From positions 4,608,455-4,672,454 of the forward strand of contig NC_082698.1 in NCBI RefSeq assembly GCF_949987515.2: DNA of 64,000 nucleotides. Direction: 5' to 3'. Made by a program: the position numbers and the translations under genes. This DNA comes from Delphinus delphis. Taxonomy: Eukaryota; Chordata; Mammalia; Artiodactyla; Delphinidae. The notes below the pieces were generated by a model. That model was not told the DNA's origin, did no database searches, and saw nothing but the letters and a program-made list of their open reading frames with translations. Numbering within the stretch: position 1 is the first letter of the stretch; every line of letters starts with the position of its first letter. Shown piece after piece: positions 51,541-63,755 of this stretch.

Positions 51541-52284
51541 CGACAAGGATATGTATAAATAAATTCTGATTACTTCATACAATGGTAAACCTGATGTATT
51601 GGCATGAAAGGGAGTCCTATGACAAACTGTTGAGAGTTTTAACAAGATTATGAACTAGAACATGGAGTAGAACTTGATTTTAATATAAACGTGTATGGGC
51701 ATAAGGATATGGGTATAAAAGTTATTGCCCAAGTATGAACACAATTTTTTCTTTTAGGATGAATTTTTAAATTATATTTGCTTTCTTCCATTTTTTGTGA
51801 GTTCCATTTGATATTTTTTCTAACGAGCATATATAATGCTTGTATCATGATATAAAATTATTTTCAGACTGGAAGAAGGACTAGAAGGACAGAACTACGG
51901 AAATTCTGTCCTATCCCTAAAAATGTAGTTAAAATGAATAGACTTAAGTAGAAAAAAACTAGTTTTCCCCATAATATACAACGTTGTGAAGATAAAGATG
52001 CACATCCACTGTGTTAAGGGTGTGTGGTTAACTTGGTACAACTTTTTCTGACGAGCAACTTAGCAATGCATAGCAACAGCTTCAGAAAACGTTTACATGC
52101 TCTGACTCCCATCGAGAAATCTAAGCAAGGAATTATTCAGAGATATGGATGCAGGTTTATCTAGAAGGATGTTCATGCTTGTTCTTTTTCAATTATAATT
52201 TAAAGTCTGGAACATCATAAATGCCCACCATAGTGGAGTATTTGTACGTATATCCCCGACATATACATACACATGTACATACAT
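51541..52284. other. Intergenic sequence without recognised gene
   Basis: AT-rich, probably the remainder of the L1M copy and unique DNA; short CATGTACATA repeats near 52262-52290. Confidence 0.4.
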
Positions 52285-52289
52285 GTACA

Positions 52290-52455
52290 TATATCCCCGA
52301 TAACTCATTCAACAAAAATTTGCTGAGTGTCTGCTGTGCCAGGCTCTTTGGCAGACCCTGGGTCTAGTGGTGCCCCAAACAAACATGTCCACCTCCTGGT
52401 CCATAGTCTAGTTATTCTAGTGGGAAAGACAGACATTATCAACTCATTCCACTAA
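52290..52455 (-). repeat. L2 LINE 3' end relic, antisense
   Basis: ttcaacaaaaatttgctgag, tgccaggctctttgg, agtctagttattctagtggg and aaagacagacatta match the L2 3' end in reverse. Confidence 0.6.
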
Positions 52456-52922
52456 TAAGTTAGGTGCTATCCAAGAAAAGTACAGGATGAAAATGTGCAT
52501 ATACAATATTACTTTATAGCCAGGTAAAGAATATAATAAAAAGAAGTGTACATAATGTGCTGTGAACATCTATTATCTCGAGAAATGATCTTCTTGCCAA
52601 ACGGGGGACTTTCTCTGAGGGCCAGAAACGATCATTTACAAACTATTCGCCACTCAACAGGGAGAATGGAGTCACAAAGGCTTAAAGCAGAAATGTTCGG
52701 AACCACTTCCATCCGAGAACTAAAGAGAAAGAGAGATGAAACCTCTCAAGTTACAATTTAAATAATGTGCAGGTGTGATCCAATTTGAAAGAGGAAATTT
52801 GAAAGGAGCGCTTCTTTATCAAGGTCTAAAAATAAGGTGTCAACTTTTCTCTTTCCACTCTCCAGTATCTCTAGCAAGAGCTTCATCTCCTTAGGGTTTC
52901 CTTTTGGAACACTTGTTAAGGT

Positions 52923-53159
52923 CTAGTCATTAACCTTGGCAGGTGGGACTCTATGTTGTCGGCTGCTAGAATCAGCAACATTTGGGGGGTACGGATCCTC
53001 TGCTCCCTCATTATTTAGGAATTCTAGTTCTCTCCTGACGTGATAGGCTGAACTTTCTTCCAAGGCACTTGAAAAAGAGTTATAAATTAATTGTGTGATT
53101 GAGGAAGTCTTGGAAAGACCATGCCTACCCCCTCGTTCCTGCTGGTTGGCTGTAACCAT
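52923..53159 (-). other. Unassigned 78-codon ORF antisense, upstream of CLRN3
   Basis: Minus-strand open frame with a favourable start context (G at -3, G at +4). Its product is hydrophilic and not low in complexity. It lies about 230 bp left of the CLRN3 start codon, where divergent transcripts are often found. I do not recognise the peptide; it has no signal sequence, membrane segment or known motif. An ORF of this size is expected by chance several times in 64 kb, so I do not call it a gene. Confidence 0.15.
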
Positions 53160-53335
53160 AGCAACCTCTTACTCCAGACCAAAGTTCAGCTACTGTAAAT
53201 CTTTATGACCATGTTTATAGTCCAATGTTCGTTAGTATGACCCTTCCTCATGGAGAGAGAGGTTTTATATTTTACAAGCAAGTGTTAGACTCCATTTCTA
53301 AATACTGGACTCCAAATGAGAAGGTCCAGAAATAT

Positions 53336-53344
53336 TATAAAAAG
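53336..53344 (+). promoter_or_regulatory. Candidate TATA box of CLRN3
   Basis: TATAAAAAG lies 51 bp before the CLRN3 start codon. If it is used, transcription would begin near 53365 and leave a 5' leader of only about 20 nt. There is no CpG island here, as expected for a tissue-restricted TATA promoter. An upstream non-coding exon cannot be excluded, and the AT-rich context makes a chance match possible. Confidence 0.35.
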
Positions 53345-53386
53345 ATCTTTGTTTTTTTACCCTAGGATCCTTATTTCCCTGAGAAG

Positions 53387-53615
53387 ATGCCTACGGCAAC
53401 GAAAAGATTGACGTTCTTAACCAGCTTTGTCACAAGCTTGGGGGCTTTAATCGTAGTTTGTTCTATTCTCACAACTCAAGAATGGATCCGCAGTACGGTT
53501 GTCATTAGTGAGACTTCTTCGAATGGTAGCGTGATTATCACCTACGGACTCTTTCGTGGGAAGAGTATTCAAGAATTGAATCATGGACTTGCAGAATCAG
53601 ACAAAAATTTTGAAG
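53387..53615 (+). CDS. CLRN3: Clarin-3, coding exon 1 (partial gene)
   Basis: This exon encodes residues 1-76 plus the first base of codon 77 of a clarin, a small four-pass membrane protein of the family that includes the Usher syndrome 3A protein CLRN1. The peptide starts MPTATKRLTF and matches mammalian clarin-3 as I remember it along its whole length, including the ITYGLFRG and HGLAE segments. Residues about 8-28 form a hydrophobic first membrane segment. The following extracellular loop has a W at 33 and an N-glycosylation sequon N46-G-S48. The exon ends GAA-G followed by gtaaat, a good donor, leaving phase 1. Reading past the donor stops within three codons, which fits a splice. The start is the first ATG and matches the family N-terminus. 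The biochemical role of clarin-3 is poorly known; membrane location is inferred from the family. Identification is confident from both exons together. Confidence 0.93.
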
Positions 53616-56600
53616 GTAAATCATAACTCATTTGAATGGATACAGTGAGATTGAATTAGCTGGGTAAGATTCATACCATCCTGTATTTCGGCCAAATAGC
53701 CCTTCAAAAATAATTTCCTTGTGAACTTAGCTGGGCTGTAGATATGAAAGCATAGTTTTAATTTTGAAAATTCACGGAATCGTTATTTGAGCTTCCTCGG
53801 TTCTGGTTGTGTCTATTAGCAAAACAGTCTAAATCATTCTAGCAGAGGCTATGCTTAAAGGGTACTACAGAGTGTATTGATAGGGAAATAGTTAAGTAAA
53901 AATATGGAGCACCAATGTGGTGCTCTACAGCCAGTAGCGACAGCATTTTTAACTGTATTGACTGTGGATTTTTAGTTGGAGCAAGAACCTCTGTCCAGAA
54001 CTTAATTACTGGCATCTATGCAAGGAAAAAATTAAGTGGAAGATATGGACAATTTCTTATCCTTATATCTCAAGTTCATTTCTTTCACTGATTTGAATTT
54101 GCAGTCTTACCTCCAAAATATCTCATTGCTGTTGGAATTAAATTTCCATTAAGTCTATTAATCGAATATTTTACAGGAATTCCTAAATTTTTTTTCTGAT
54201 TTCATACACACTAATGTCCTACTCTCAATGGGAGGAAAACAAAAATTCCTTGAGAACGATAAGTTGAATTTAGCTATTTGTTTGGCATTTGAAGTTTGAA
54301 TATATACCGTTATGTTTTCTAAATTTAAAACCAAATTTGTAACTTGTTTACCACCTTAAATGGACTTTCTTCGAAGGGTGTTGCGTGCAGTTCACTACAC
54401 AGGGGTTTATCAGGTATTATGCAGTCATTACCTCTTTCCTTATAAACATACATCATTTTCTGCCTTATACAAATGTAATGTTTAGCCCTCATTCCGTGCA
54501 TAATGGTGGGACATTAGCTTTTGACATTAGCTCCAAGTTCTAGCTCCAATTTGTGACTTTATTAATGAAATGATTTCCTTAAATCCAGAGCAACATACTT
54601 ATATTTCCAAATTACAAATTTGCCTTTTAGACTTTAGCAAAAGCAACGTCTCGCCCAGTATTTTAGCAGCGTTACACATCTCCTCCGGTACCAGCCTCAG
54701 GTCCTCAGGAAAATGAGGAATATTTTCTTTGCGGCGACTAGAAAAGAAGACTTTCAAAGATTCACTACCATTTTCAGTTCTGTGAATAGCATTTGCGAAA
54801 CCAAAACTTGTTCAACTTCCTGAATTTCCAGACACTTGTAAAATTTTTAAAATACGAGAAAACAGCCTGTGAATTTTTTGATTTTCATACAGTGTCTGTT
54901 TGGAACCAGTTGGCTCCAATTTGAGATAACTGGCTTCAATGAGATCCCTGACTCCCTACATCCAGAGCAGCACCGAGGAGGCCCGGGTGGGTCAGCGCCT
55001 GGTTCTAGAACCCCATGGGAGTGACGTGGGCACAGTGGCTTTGGGAGGGCAGGGACAGCTGTGGTCAAGGATAGCTCTGAAGGCGGCAGGCAGTCCCGTG
55101 GGCCCACAGAGGAGGTGGAATATTTGCATTTGCTTTGCCTGGCTCTCTAGTTTTACTCTTTTCTTTCCTTTTCTTTTGTATTTTTCCTACTTTTCCTCTT
55201 TTCCCCAGAGAACCACATTCCAACTTCAAGTCACTGCCTCCAGTCACCCCAGGGGCTGTAGATGCTGCACAATTGCTGGGCGTTCAGATCTGCTAGGGAC
55301 ACCTCAGAGCCCAGGGGTCTTCAGTGTTGACGGTTTTAGCAGTCATTGAACTGGGAACACTTGCAAACAGTCCTCTCGGAGAGGGAAAAGTCACATAACC
55401 CAAATGTAGACGGTGGTTCAGCTGGTGCAGGTGTGCGGACATGGTCCCCCGGGAGCAGATCTGCAAACGTGCAGTGAGACAGGTTCTTTAGGACCACACG
55501 GGCTTATTTCCAATCAGAAACCAACCGTTGGCAGTACAATAAAATCATCGTATAAATGCCACTTTCCTGCCCTGCTGTGGTGGATTGCCTTTTCCTATGA
55601 GAAGTTAACCATGTCAGTTTCTTAGCTAGGATGAGTTCACACTGAAATCTCCAAAGAGTAATGAATATTGCAAAGCTCTGCTATATTTCTACATAGGATT
55701 TATCACATGGTGCCGATTTGGGGCTGCAGATTTTGAAATGAAGTGATGATGGCTGAGTTCAACTTGCCAAAATAATTCAGCCTACAATACGCCAATTGGT
55801 GAGGAAAAGAATCAGTCCAACCTGGGGAGGAAACTCTCCGGGGTGTAGCTAGATTGTTCGGGCAGCTCAGGCTCACCAGAAGCTCTACTAGCCTCATCCA
55901 GAGGCATCCCAGCTGGTCCAACACCCAGATGAAAAGTGCCAGGTGTCCACCCGTGAGCACGTTGCCTTGCTACTCCAAAGATTCCGGATATTTAATTTTG
56001 GTTCAGAAAAACCTTCCTGAGCAGCTACTGTGTGAGTGAGGGGCTTGGATCCCAAGCGGAACTGCACAGAGCTGGGTTGCTCACCACCTAGTCTTTCTAG
56101 AGAAAGGCCCGGACCCCATCAGTTAAATCCATCAGCCCGCACTACTTGTAGGACAAAGGTGTGTGCAGGTCATTATGAGAACAAGGGGCAGTTTCACCCC
56201 AAATGTGCCTCCCCCTGCCCACCAGTCTCTTTCCACTACCTACCCCTTTTGTTCCGGGGGAACTCAAAGTTTTACTATTGGCTCAAGCTAAAAATAATGA
56301 GGAAAGTGAGTCTGCTGCAAAAATCAATGAACTGCAAGATTGACTGCACTGAAGAAGTGAGGTTTATATCTCCAGAATTTACAGAAAGCCCCTTCTTATT
56401 TCTCCTATCTGTCCACCCCACCCCATACACATCCCATACTTTCCCTCGGGGTGGGAGCGACATATCATTTACCCCCAGAGACATGACCACACTGGGCGGT
56501 GCAGCATAAAAGGGCAGAAAAAGCTTTCCCCCAACCTTCTTTCTGAGACACCCCTCGTCAATTTCCTAGAGGCTGAAGCCACCAGCTGGGACGTCCTGGG

Positions 56601-57357
56601 AGAGCTCCTAGGCCACACTCTGGGATCCATGGAGTTAATGAGCCCTTCCAGGGATACACTGTGGTCCAGGGACTGAGAAGCTCCACTGGGTCAGGCCCCC
56701 TGGTGACCAGGTGCTTGAAGAGGGGGTGGAGACCATTCCTCCGCACAAGAAAGCCACCAGCTCTCCCTCAATTTCCGAGGACTTCCTGAAAACTAGAGCT
56801 AGAAGGGCCAGATGGCCAGTGGGGCTTGAGTATAAATGTCCAGGCACAGGAAGCCCGGATGTCCGGATGACCCCCATTTGTGCGCTGCCCACCACCCAGT
56901 CCATTTCGGCCTCCCAGCTGCGGGAGCCGTGGCCTCCTTCCCCGGGGCTGCCAGAATCCGAGCGATTAGTTTCAATTGTGGGGTGGCTTTCTCGATTCCG
57001 TCGCTTGACCCCTCAAAGGAAGGAAAAAGAACAGAATGTATTTGCTAATTTTGTAGGCAGAGAGCAGCTGTCAGATGCTGTAGAGGTTGATTGTGATTTC
57101 ATTCTCGCCAACTTTCCCTGAATTCCCAGCTTTCATTGTCTGAGTTCTGAGCCAGGAAGGGGAGGGGAGATACAGCTGTCATACCTGTGTGGCAGCGAAT
57201 TCAGAAGGCTGAAATAGAATTTGGAAATATGGCTGTTAAAATTAAGATAAATTGTCACATGAATTCATAGAAAAGTGTGAGTCAGTAGGCTCCAAATGGA
57301 CTCCCTTTTGAGAACTGATGTCTAATAGATGTTACCAACAGTCAGAAAGAAAGCCGA

Positions 57358-57563
57358 GGGCTTCCCTGGTGGCGCAGTGGTTGAGAGTCCGCCTACCGAT
57401 GCAGGGGACACGGGTTTGTGCCCTGGTCCGGGAAGATCCCACATGCCGCGGAGCGGCTGGGCCCGTGAGCCATGGCCGCTGAGCCTGTGCATCCGGAGCC
57501 TGTGCTCCGCAGCGGGAGAGGCCACGACAGTGAGAGGCCCACGTACTGAAAAAAAAAAAGAAA
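57358..57563 (+). mobile_element. Short CHR-type SINE in CLRN3 intron 1
   Basis: Near-consensus head and body with an A-rich tail; target duplications AAAGAAAGCC lie at 57346-57355 and 57564-57573. Confidence 0.93.
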
Positions 57564-59498
57564 AAAGAAAGCCAAACCTGACTGTCACTTTCTAATTTAC
57601 TATGAAAAGGTGGAATGTTCACCATTTGCAAATGAACATCCATTTACAGCTTTTAATAAGAAAATTTCCCCAGGGAAACTTGGTGCTTTGGACACAGGAC
57701 ATTTTTCCCACGCTGAAATTTTTATTTTCTAGTTAAGTATCCAAATTTTGTCTTATTGGCTAAGGACAGAGGTCATTTAGTCCCCGGCAAACTTCTGATT
57801 CAATGCTGGAGTTCCCTCCTTCATGCTCAGGCAGAGGCTGTGGGATTGTGGGAAAAAGGGGAGTGGTTCTTGCCGGCGGTGACTAAGTTTGAAACATCTG
57901 CAGTATTTGACCCTGCACCTCTGCACAGGTGTGTCCTGCTTCTTGTTTTTCCTATTCTGGTGTCATCTTCCACGAGCTGCAAAATAGACATCACAGCCAT
58001 GCCAAGCCCTCACCACTGCATCTCCGGGGTGAGCCAGGCAAAGGAACTAGGGCCTCGGGCTTGAGGGCAGGGCCTTTGGAGCTGTCCCAGCCCAGACGGC
58101 TTCCCGGAGGGCAGGGGGCCCATCGGGCCCCACCCATCCCCATGCAGGCAACAAGGGGTAGCAGAGAGGACAGCATTCTCAGTTTAACCAATGCCTTTCA
58201 GAGTTCTTACCTGGAGTGCATAGCAAAGGGGACTGCACTGAGAACTTAGCCCTTCCCATGGGTTAATAACAGAAACAGCGACAAGGGCTGGGCACTGCTA
58301 GGGATGAGCAGACTGGACGTGTGTGCACTGAACTTTGCACCCAGTCCCGTCTCACTGAGTGGTGAACTCATGGCCTCCGTGTTGCTGAACTGGTTTTTCC
58401 CTCTTCTGTCCTCTCTGGTCTCCCATGGGGTTTGAAGGGCTGTAGCTGTGCTCACGGGAGACCATACCCACATTTCTTTTCTCCCGCCCCTTGTCTTTCC
58501 TGACTCCTTTCTTGTCCGCTGGCCACACCCTCCTGCCTGCCTCTATCCCCGCTCTGTGTGGAGACACTTCCAGCCCTGGGCTTGGCCACGTGACGTGGCC
58601 ATCAGGCTGAATTCTCTCACACACGAGGGTCTTTACAGCCAGATTCCCAGCGTCCAGATGTCTGAAGGCAGATTTGCTGGCCAAAGCTCTCTCATGCCCA
58701 TCCTCTGTCCAATGACAGGAAATTTACCTCCCTCGCAAAGTACCGCTGATTTAAAAAGAAAAACATCTGAACTAATAACATGTGGGTATTCAGAGGTGGA
58801 GAGAGGACGGACCCCGCACAAGTATTGTCACATCTTATCGGGAGAGTTGAGCCCGTCTGGCCAGCACGGGTAGGGAGGTAAAGTCAGACTAAATGTGTGC
58901 AGAGTCGGGGCCAGGCTGGCAGGAGCTTTGGAATCCCGTCTTATGAAGAACACTTTGGGGTTTATATCCCTTTTCAAATACTGGGAAAGGCTCCAGGCAG
59001 GAGAGGAGGGAGTGGATTCTGCGTCGCTCCAAAAGGAGCATTAGGATCCAGGGTAAATGTTGTAGAGACGCAGAATGAAAAACCTTTAAATGACTAAGGA
59101 GACGCAGTGATGGAAAAGGCTACCTTGCAAAGAGAGGGCTCCTTGCTGCCAGGACACGTTTCAGGAGGAGGCTCCAGGTCTCCCCTGGCTCCCAGGGCCC
59201 CGTTCCTGAAAATGTGCCACATCCGCAGCGGAGCAAGAAGGCTTCCGTGGCCGTCCTGGTTTCCGTTCCTTAAAGCTGCTCCGGCGTGAAGATGTGAGAG
59301 GCTCCTGCCCTCTCCCAGGGGACCTGAAAATCAGGAATGGAAAGAAGGAAGCTTTTCCTTTTCCCTTCCCACCCCCATCGTGGTTCTAACACCTTGTAAT
59401 TCCCAATGATGGTGTTAGTACATTACTAAAGACTCTGAAATCTTTTTCCCAATTTACTTTTTCCCTTCCGTCGCCGTGACTTTCACAGAACCTCTCTG

Positions 59499-59650
59499 TA
59501 AACACTCTATTGAATGTGGTGGCAATCTCCTAAGGGCCTGAAACGAGAGGTAAACACTCTATTGAATGTGGTGGCAATCTCCTAAGGGCCTGAAACAGAG
59601 GTAAACACTCTATTGAATGTGGTGGCAAATCTCCTAAGGGCCTGAGACAC
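59499..59650. repeat. Three-copy 51/52-bp minisatellite
   Basis: Units start at 59499, 59551 and 59602, each beginning TAAACACTCTATTGAATGTG and differing by single-base insertions or substitutions. It lies about 420 bp before CLRN3 exon 2. Confidence 0.95.
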
Positions 59651-60065
59651 ACTGGCTGCCCTTGGAGATGTTTACAAATGCATGGCTGGGTCTCCAGGTA
59701 AGTGTGGGGAGAGCGTGTCTCTGGTGTCTGCTCATTTTGTAAACAAAGGAGGGAGCGGAGGAAACAGATGCCTGGGGAGGCTGGCGGGTGGTGGTTAGAA
59801 AGGGGAGAATGGCAAAAGCAGGAACTGGTGGCAAACGGCCCAGGGCACCTGCGTTTCATTTTACGCAAGTGCATATCCACGTCTGGAGCTCCCCTGTGCT
59901 TAAGAAATATGCAAATTTTATGAAAAGGCTGACAGTTTCTAACCCCAGTGCCCAAGAGGGTGGAATGGGGAAGGAGGCAGAATGGGGTGTGTGAAGGTGG
60001 ACCTGCCCTCGGTCCAGAGCTGGTCTTTGCATTTGGTGTCGCGTACTTACCAAACATTGCTTTAG

Positions 60066-60245
60066 TTTTAGGAACATTGAGCAGTTCTTCCCCAAAGACT
60101 CTGCACCTGGTGGTCATCCTGTTCCTGGTCCTTAGTTTGTTCACTTCGCTGTTGAGCTCTGTGTTCACCTTCTACAACAGCTTCAGCAACCCCTATCAGA
60201 CGTTCTTGGGACCGATGGGGGTGTACACCTGGAACGGACTCAGCG
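60066..60245 (+). CDS. CLRN3: Clarin-3, coding exon 2 (partial gene)
   Basis: The exon follows an acceptor ending tttag and has phase 1 on both sides. The split G|TT codon gives V77, and the frame continues with VLGTLSSSSPKTL, aligning with the human clarin-3 junction. Residues about 87-112 are the second membrane segment (LVVILFLVLSLFTSLL core). It is followed by the strongly conserved FSNPYQTFLG and GVYTWNGL motifs. It ends at GGACTCAGCG before gtgagt, a near-consensus donor. The 180-nt length equals the middle coding exon of CLRN1, as I recall that gene's structure. With exon 1 this gives 136 complete codons, so about 90 residues with the last two membrane segments are missing. I found no exon 3 between 60246 and 64000, so it should lie past the right edge. 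No frameshift or stop is seen in either exon, and the gene looks functional. Confidence 0.93.
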
Positions 60246-61131
60246 GTGAGTATCGGTGAGAGGACGTGCTCTCTGCCTCTGTCCCCCTGCTTCCCTCTCA
60301 CACTCGTGGACACACACGGTCACAGTCGAGCCATGGGCGTTAAGAGGGCCCCCTGTGTGCTGAGTTGCGTGCTGGGGGCTGAGGTTTATTTTTGTAAACT
60401 TACAGCATTTATTCAGTCTCTTTGGAAATAAACTTCTGTTTAGGTGCCCAGGTAAGAGACCAGAGTGAGGTGAGGAAGGCGTGTTAGGTGTTAAAATATA
60501 TGCCATACCGAGGCTTTGCTTTGGAGTATCTGGTGTAAGGAGTTGAACAAAGAAACACATGCATCCACAAAACATTCACTGGCTCCTGTGGCGTGCTTGA
60601 CTCCACATTAGGCTCCACGTGATGTGTGGAAGTCAACACGTGAACACACATGCACACATGCACGTGTGTCATTTAGTCTCCTTCTTGCCCTCGTAGAACA
60701 GCAGTCAACTTGACAAAATCTAAACCTGATCGTGGCACAGAGAGCCACCAAGAATGTCATTTTGGAGAATCTGGGGCCAATGCCCTTCTTGTGGGCAACC
60801 TGTGAGTCCCGGATGTTGCTGGGCGGTGTTGCTAGGTTGTGTTACTTGTTTGCTGGGAAAGGTATTGGGGTGAGGGTTGGGAAGTGGAGCCCAGCTTGAG
60901 TCACAGTGTTTTGGACTTTCTCTGGGTCTCATGGACTCTGTGGCCACTGTGTCTGCCCAGGGAGGTGGTCACATGGGAGCCTCGTTGCCCCTGCTGGGCA
61001 GCCGGGTTTCTCCTGGTCTTTCCCTCCCTCCACGAGAACCTGATCTCGAGATCGAATCAGAAGCAGCCCATCCTACTAACCGGACGGCTCTGGAGGTGCT
61101 CGCGTGTAAGCCACAGGTGGTGCATTTTTTA

Positions 61132-61503
61132 AAAAATAGGTTACTTTATTTATTTATTTATTTTTATAAATTTTTTTTTTCATTTTATTTTTGGCTGCGT
61201 TGGGTCTTCGCTGCTGCGTGCGGGCTAATTGCAGTGAGCTGTGGCTACTCTTTGTCGCGGTGCGCGGGCTTCTCATTGCGGTGGCTTCTCTCGTTGCAGA
61301 GCATGGGCTCCAGGCGCATGGGCTTCAGTAGTTATGGCTCGTGGGCTCAGTAGTTGTGGCTCACGGGCTCTAGAGCATAGGCTCAGTAGTTGTGGAATAT
61401 GGGCTTAGTTGCTCTGCGGCATGTGGGATCTTCCTGGACCAGGGCTCGAACCCGTGTCCCCTGCAGTGGTGGATTCTTAACCACTGCGCCACCAAGGAAG
61501 CCC
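61132..61503 (-). mobile_element. Long CHR-type SINE in CLRN3 intron 2
   Basis: Head at 61503, T-rich tail at 61132-61190. Imperfect target duplications GGTGGT(GC/AT)ATTTTTA lie at 61116-61131 and 61504-61519. Confidence 0.92.
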
Positions 61504-63369
61504 GGTGGTATATTTTTAACACAGACCAGGAACGTTCAGGGACAAAGAAAGGTGCCCTGGATATTAGGCTGTAAGGAAGCCTCAGAGGAGGCGCTCTGGG
61601 CAGCAGCTTTCCCCTGTCCTCCTGCTGAGAGGCCATCCTCACACTGGCCGCTGCAGGTGGCTGGAGGGGCCCCTGTGCTGGGGCTCCCAGCGGTGCTGTG
61701 CTGAGAATGAACACCCGGCTCTTGGGGGAGGGAAGCCCTGACTGCAGCCCTGGCTGGTGCGAGTGTGTAAACACTTCCACTGCGGCCTTTTTCAAGCTAA
61801 TGGTTGAGGAGATGTGTGAGCCAGTCCCAGCCCAGCAGGGATACAAGGGAGAGCCACGCAACTCACTGCTCAAGCAAGCGCAGCTCATAACTATCGTGCA
61901 CCGCAAGGGTGGAAACTTGGGCTGCCCTGGGCAAGCCTGCACCGCGGCCACGTCGCACGCTCCCCCCTCAGCTCTGAGCGTTTGGTGTCAGGCTGGTGTA
62001 GCCACATCCACACGTGACCAGCCCTTTCCTTTCTTTCTGTGATTTTATTTCCCGGTGGTAAAAACAAACAAATGCCCCAATGTAAAGGGCATCTGCTGTG
62101 GGCCAGGCACGACAGTCCCTCGGAATGAGTATTCCTGCTTCCTGGCTCACAGTGGAGCTGAGGGAATTGGCTCTAAACTCAGATCCTCATCCGGATGCCA
62201 GGGTTCCTTGCCCCACGCTGTTTCTAAGAGGCTCGTTCACCTCCGTCAACCAACGCAAAGGAAAGATTCATTGGCACTCGTTGCCAGGGTAAAACATAGA
62301 CTGTTTTAATTCTTGCTCATATGATCAAGAAGCTTCAGGTACAGCTGGATCCAGGGTCTCAACCAGCACCGTCAGAACTCTGTTCTCCTCCAGTGTCCCC
62401 TCTATCATTAAGCAGCTGGGCTGGTCCTCTTAAAGGCAAGTGGGCTGCCAGCCCTTCTTGGCCCATCACCGATGCAGCAACCCCAGGAGAAAAGACGACT
62501 TTTCCCCCCAAATCGGACTCTCACTGGAATTGCCCTTCTCCATTTCTGGAGCAAAGCTCCATGGCCAGCAGGGTGGAATTCACTGACTGAGCCCCTTGGC
62601 AGAGAACTGACCAGCTGGGAGCTGGGGAGGATGGCTCTGAGAGGAACGTCGGGCTCTCGGACCAGACGGGAAGGTCCGATGTGGGCCCAGCGGGACAAAG
62701 CCAGCCCCCATTCCTCTGTCTGCACCTGCAGGGCTCGGAGCACATCCCTTCATCTCGGCAGGAGGGAGCCCCGGGCTTTCAGCCTCTTTCTCCATGGCTG
62801 AGTCTAAGCTGGCTTTGCACAGGGCACGTTTGTGGAGGAAAACATGGAAAATGGGGACTGCAGCCCCCCTCACCGCCATCCCCACCTGCTTCTAACAACA
62901 AAGAATTGTATGCCAGGCAGCAAACTCTGGCCACGTTCCCTCCCAGGCTTGGGGCAAGTTCTGACACACAGAGGGGCTGTGAGCTGCGCAGAAACACACT
63001 CGGAGACTTTGCCTTTGCCTCTCTGTTCAGCCTTTGGCTTTGCCTCTGAAGGCCCTCACAGCCTCCGGCTTCGATAGGGCAGACTTGGGCCCCGAGTTTG
63101 GTCGGAGAACTTAGTGAAAACTCAGCTCATGGGAGGCTCAGCCTTCAGGGGGTTTTGGCCACAGAGATGCCATCACTGTGTCCTTGGCTTGGATCACCGT
63201 GGGGAGAGGGCAGGGTTCAGGCTGCCCTCAGGGGTCCTGGAGGCAGAGGGAAGGGCCACACGTCCCTCTGCAGGCTGGGCTTGGACACCCTCTCCTTGGC
63301 TGCAGGGAAGAAGAGGGAGTGGTTTGCTAGTTTGCTGCTGAAGGATCGGGAGGGGGTTCTCCTTTTTTG

Positions 63370-63755
63370 AAATATTTATTTATTTATTTTTGGCTGCGTT
63401 GGTCTTTGTTGCTGCGTGCAGGCTTTCTCTAGTTGCGGCGAGCAGGGGCTACTCTTCGTTGAGGTACACAGGCTTCTCTTGTTGCAGAGCACGGGCTCTA
63501 GGCACATGGGCTTCAGTAGTTGTGGCGCACGGGCTTCAGTAGTTGTGGCGCACAGGCTCAGTAGTTGTGGCATGTGGGCTCTAGGAGCACAGGCTTCAGT
63601 AGTTGTGGCTCACGGGCTCTAGAGCACAGGCTCAGTAGTCGTGGCGCACGGGCTTAGTTGCTCCACAGCATGTGGGATCTTCCCAGACCAGGGCTCGAAC
63701 CGTGTCCCCTGCATTGGCAGGTAGATTCTTAACCACTGTGCCACCAGGGAAGCCC
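63370..63755 (-). mobile_element. Long CHR-type SINE with repeated internal units
   Basis: Head at 63755, tail (TATTTATTTATTT) at 63370-63390. The middle holds several 'gcttcagtagttgtggc' units in tandem. The flanks show a weak duplication of GG(G/A)TTCT(C/G)C, so this copy is somewhat older. Confidence 0.9.

Larger units (their letters stand above)
53616..60065 (+). other. CLRN3: CLRN3 intron 1
   Basis: This intron of about 6.45 kb is bounded by gtaaat at 53616 and tttag at 60065. It contains one plus-strand CHR SINE (57358-57563) and a three-copy 51/52-bp minisatellite (59499-59650). The rest is unique-looking sequence, AT-rich up to about 54.9 kb and then more GC-rich. Open frames within it (for example near 54939, 56036 and 58448) show no family resemblance and no splice support. 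Confidence 0.85.

Noticed and set aside
59530..60168. 212-codon minus-strand ORF opposite CLRN3 exon 2
   Set aside because: It runs through the minisatellite and antisense to a confident coding exon; its C-terminus simply repeats the minisatellite unit. No independent support.
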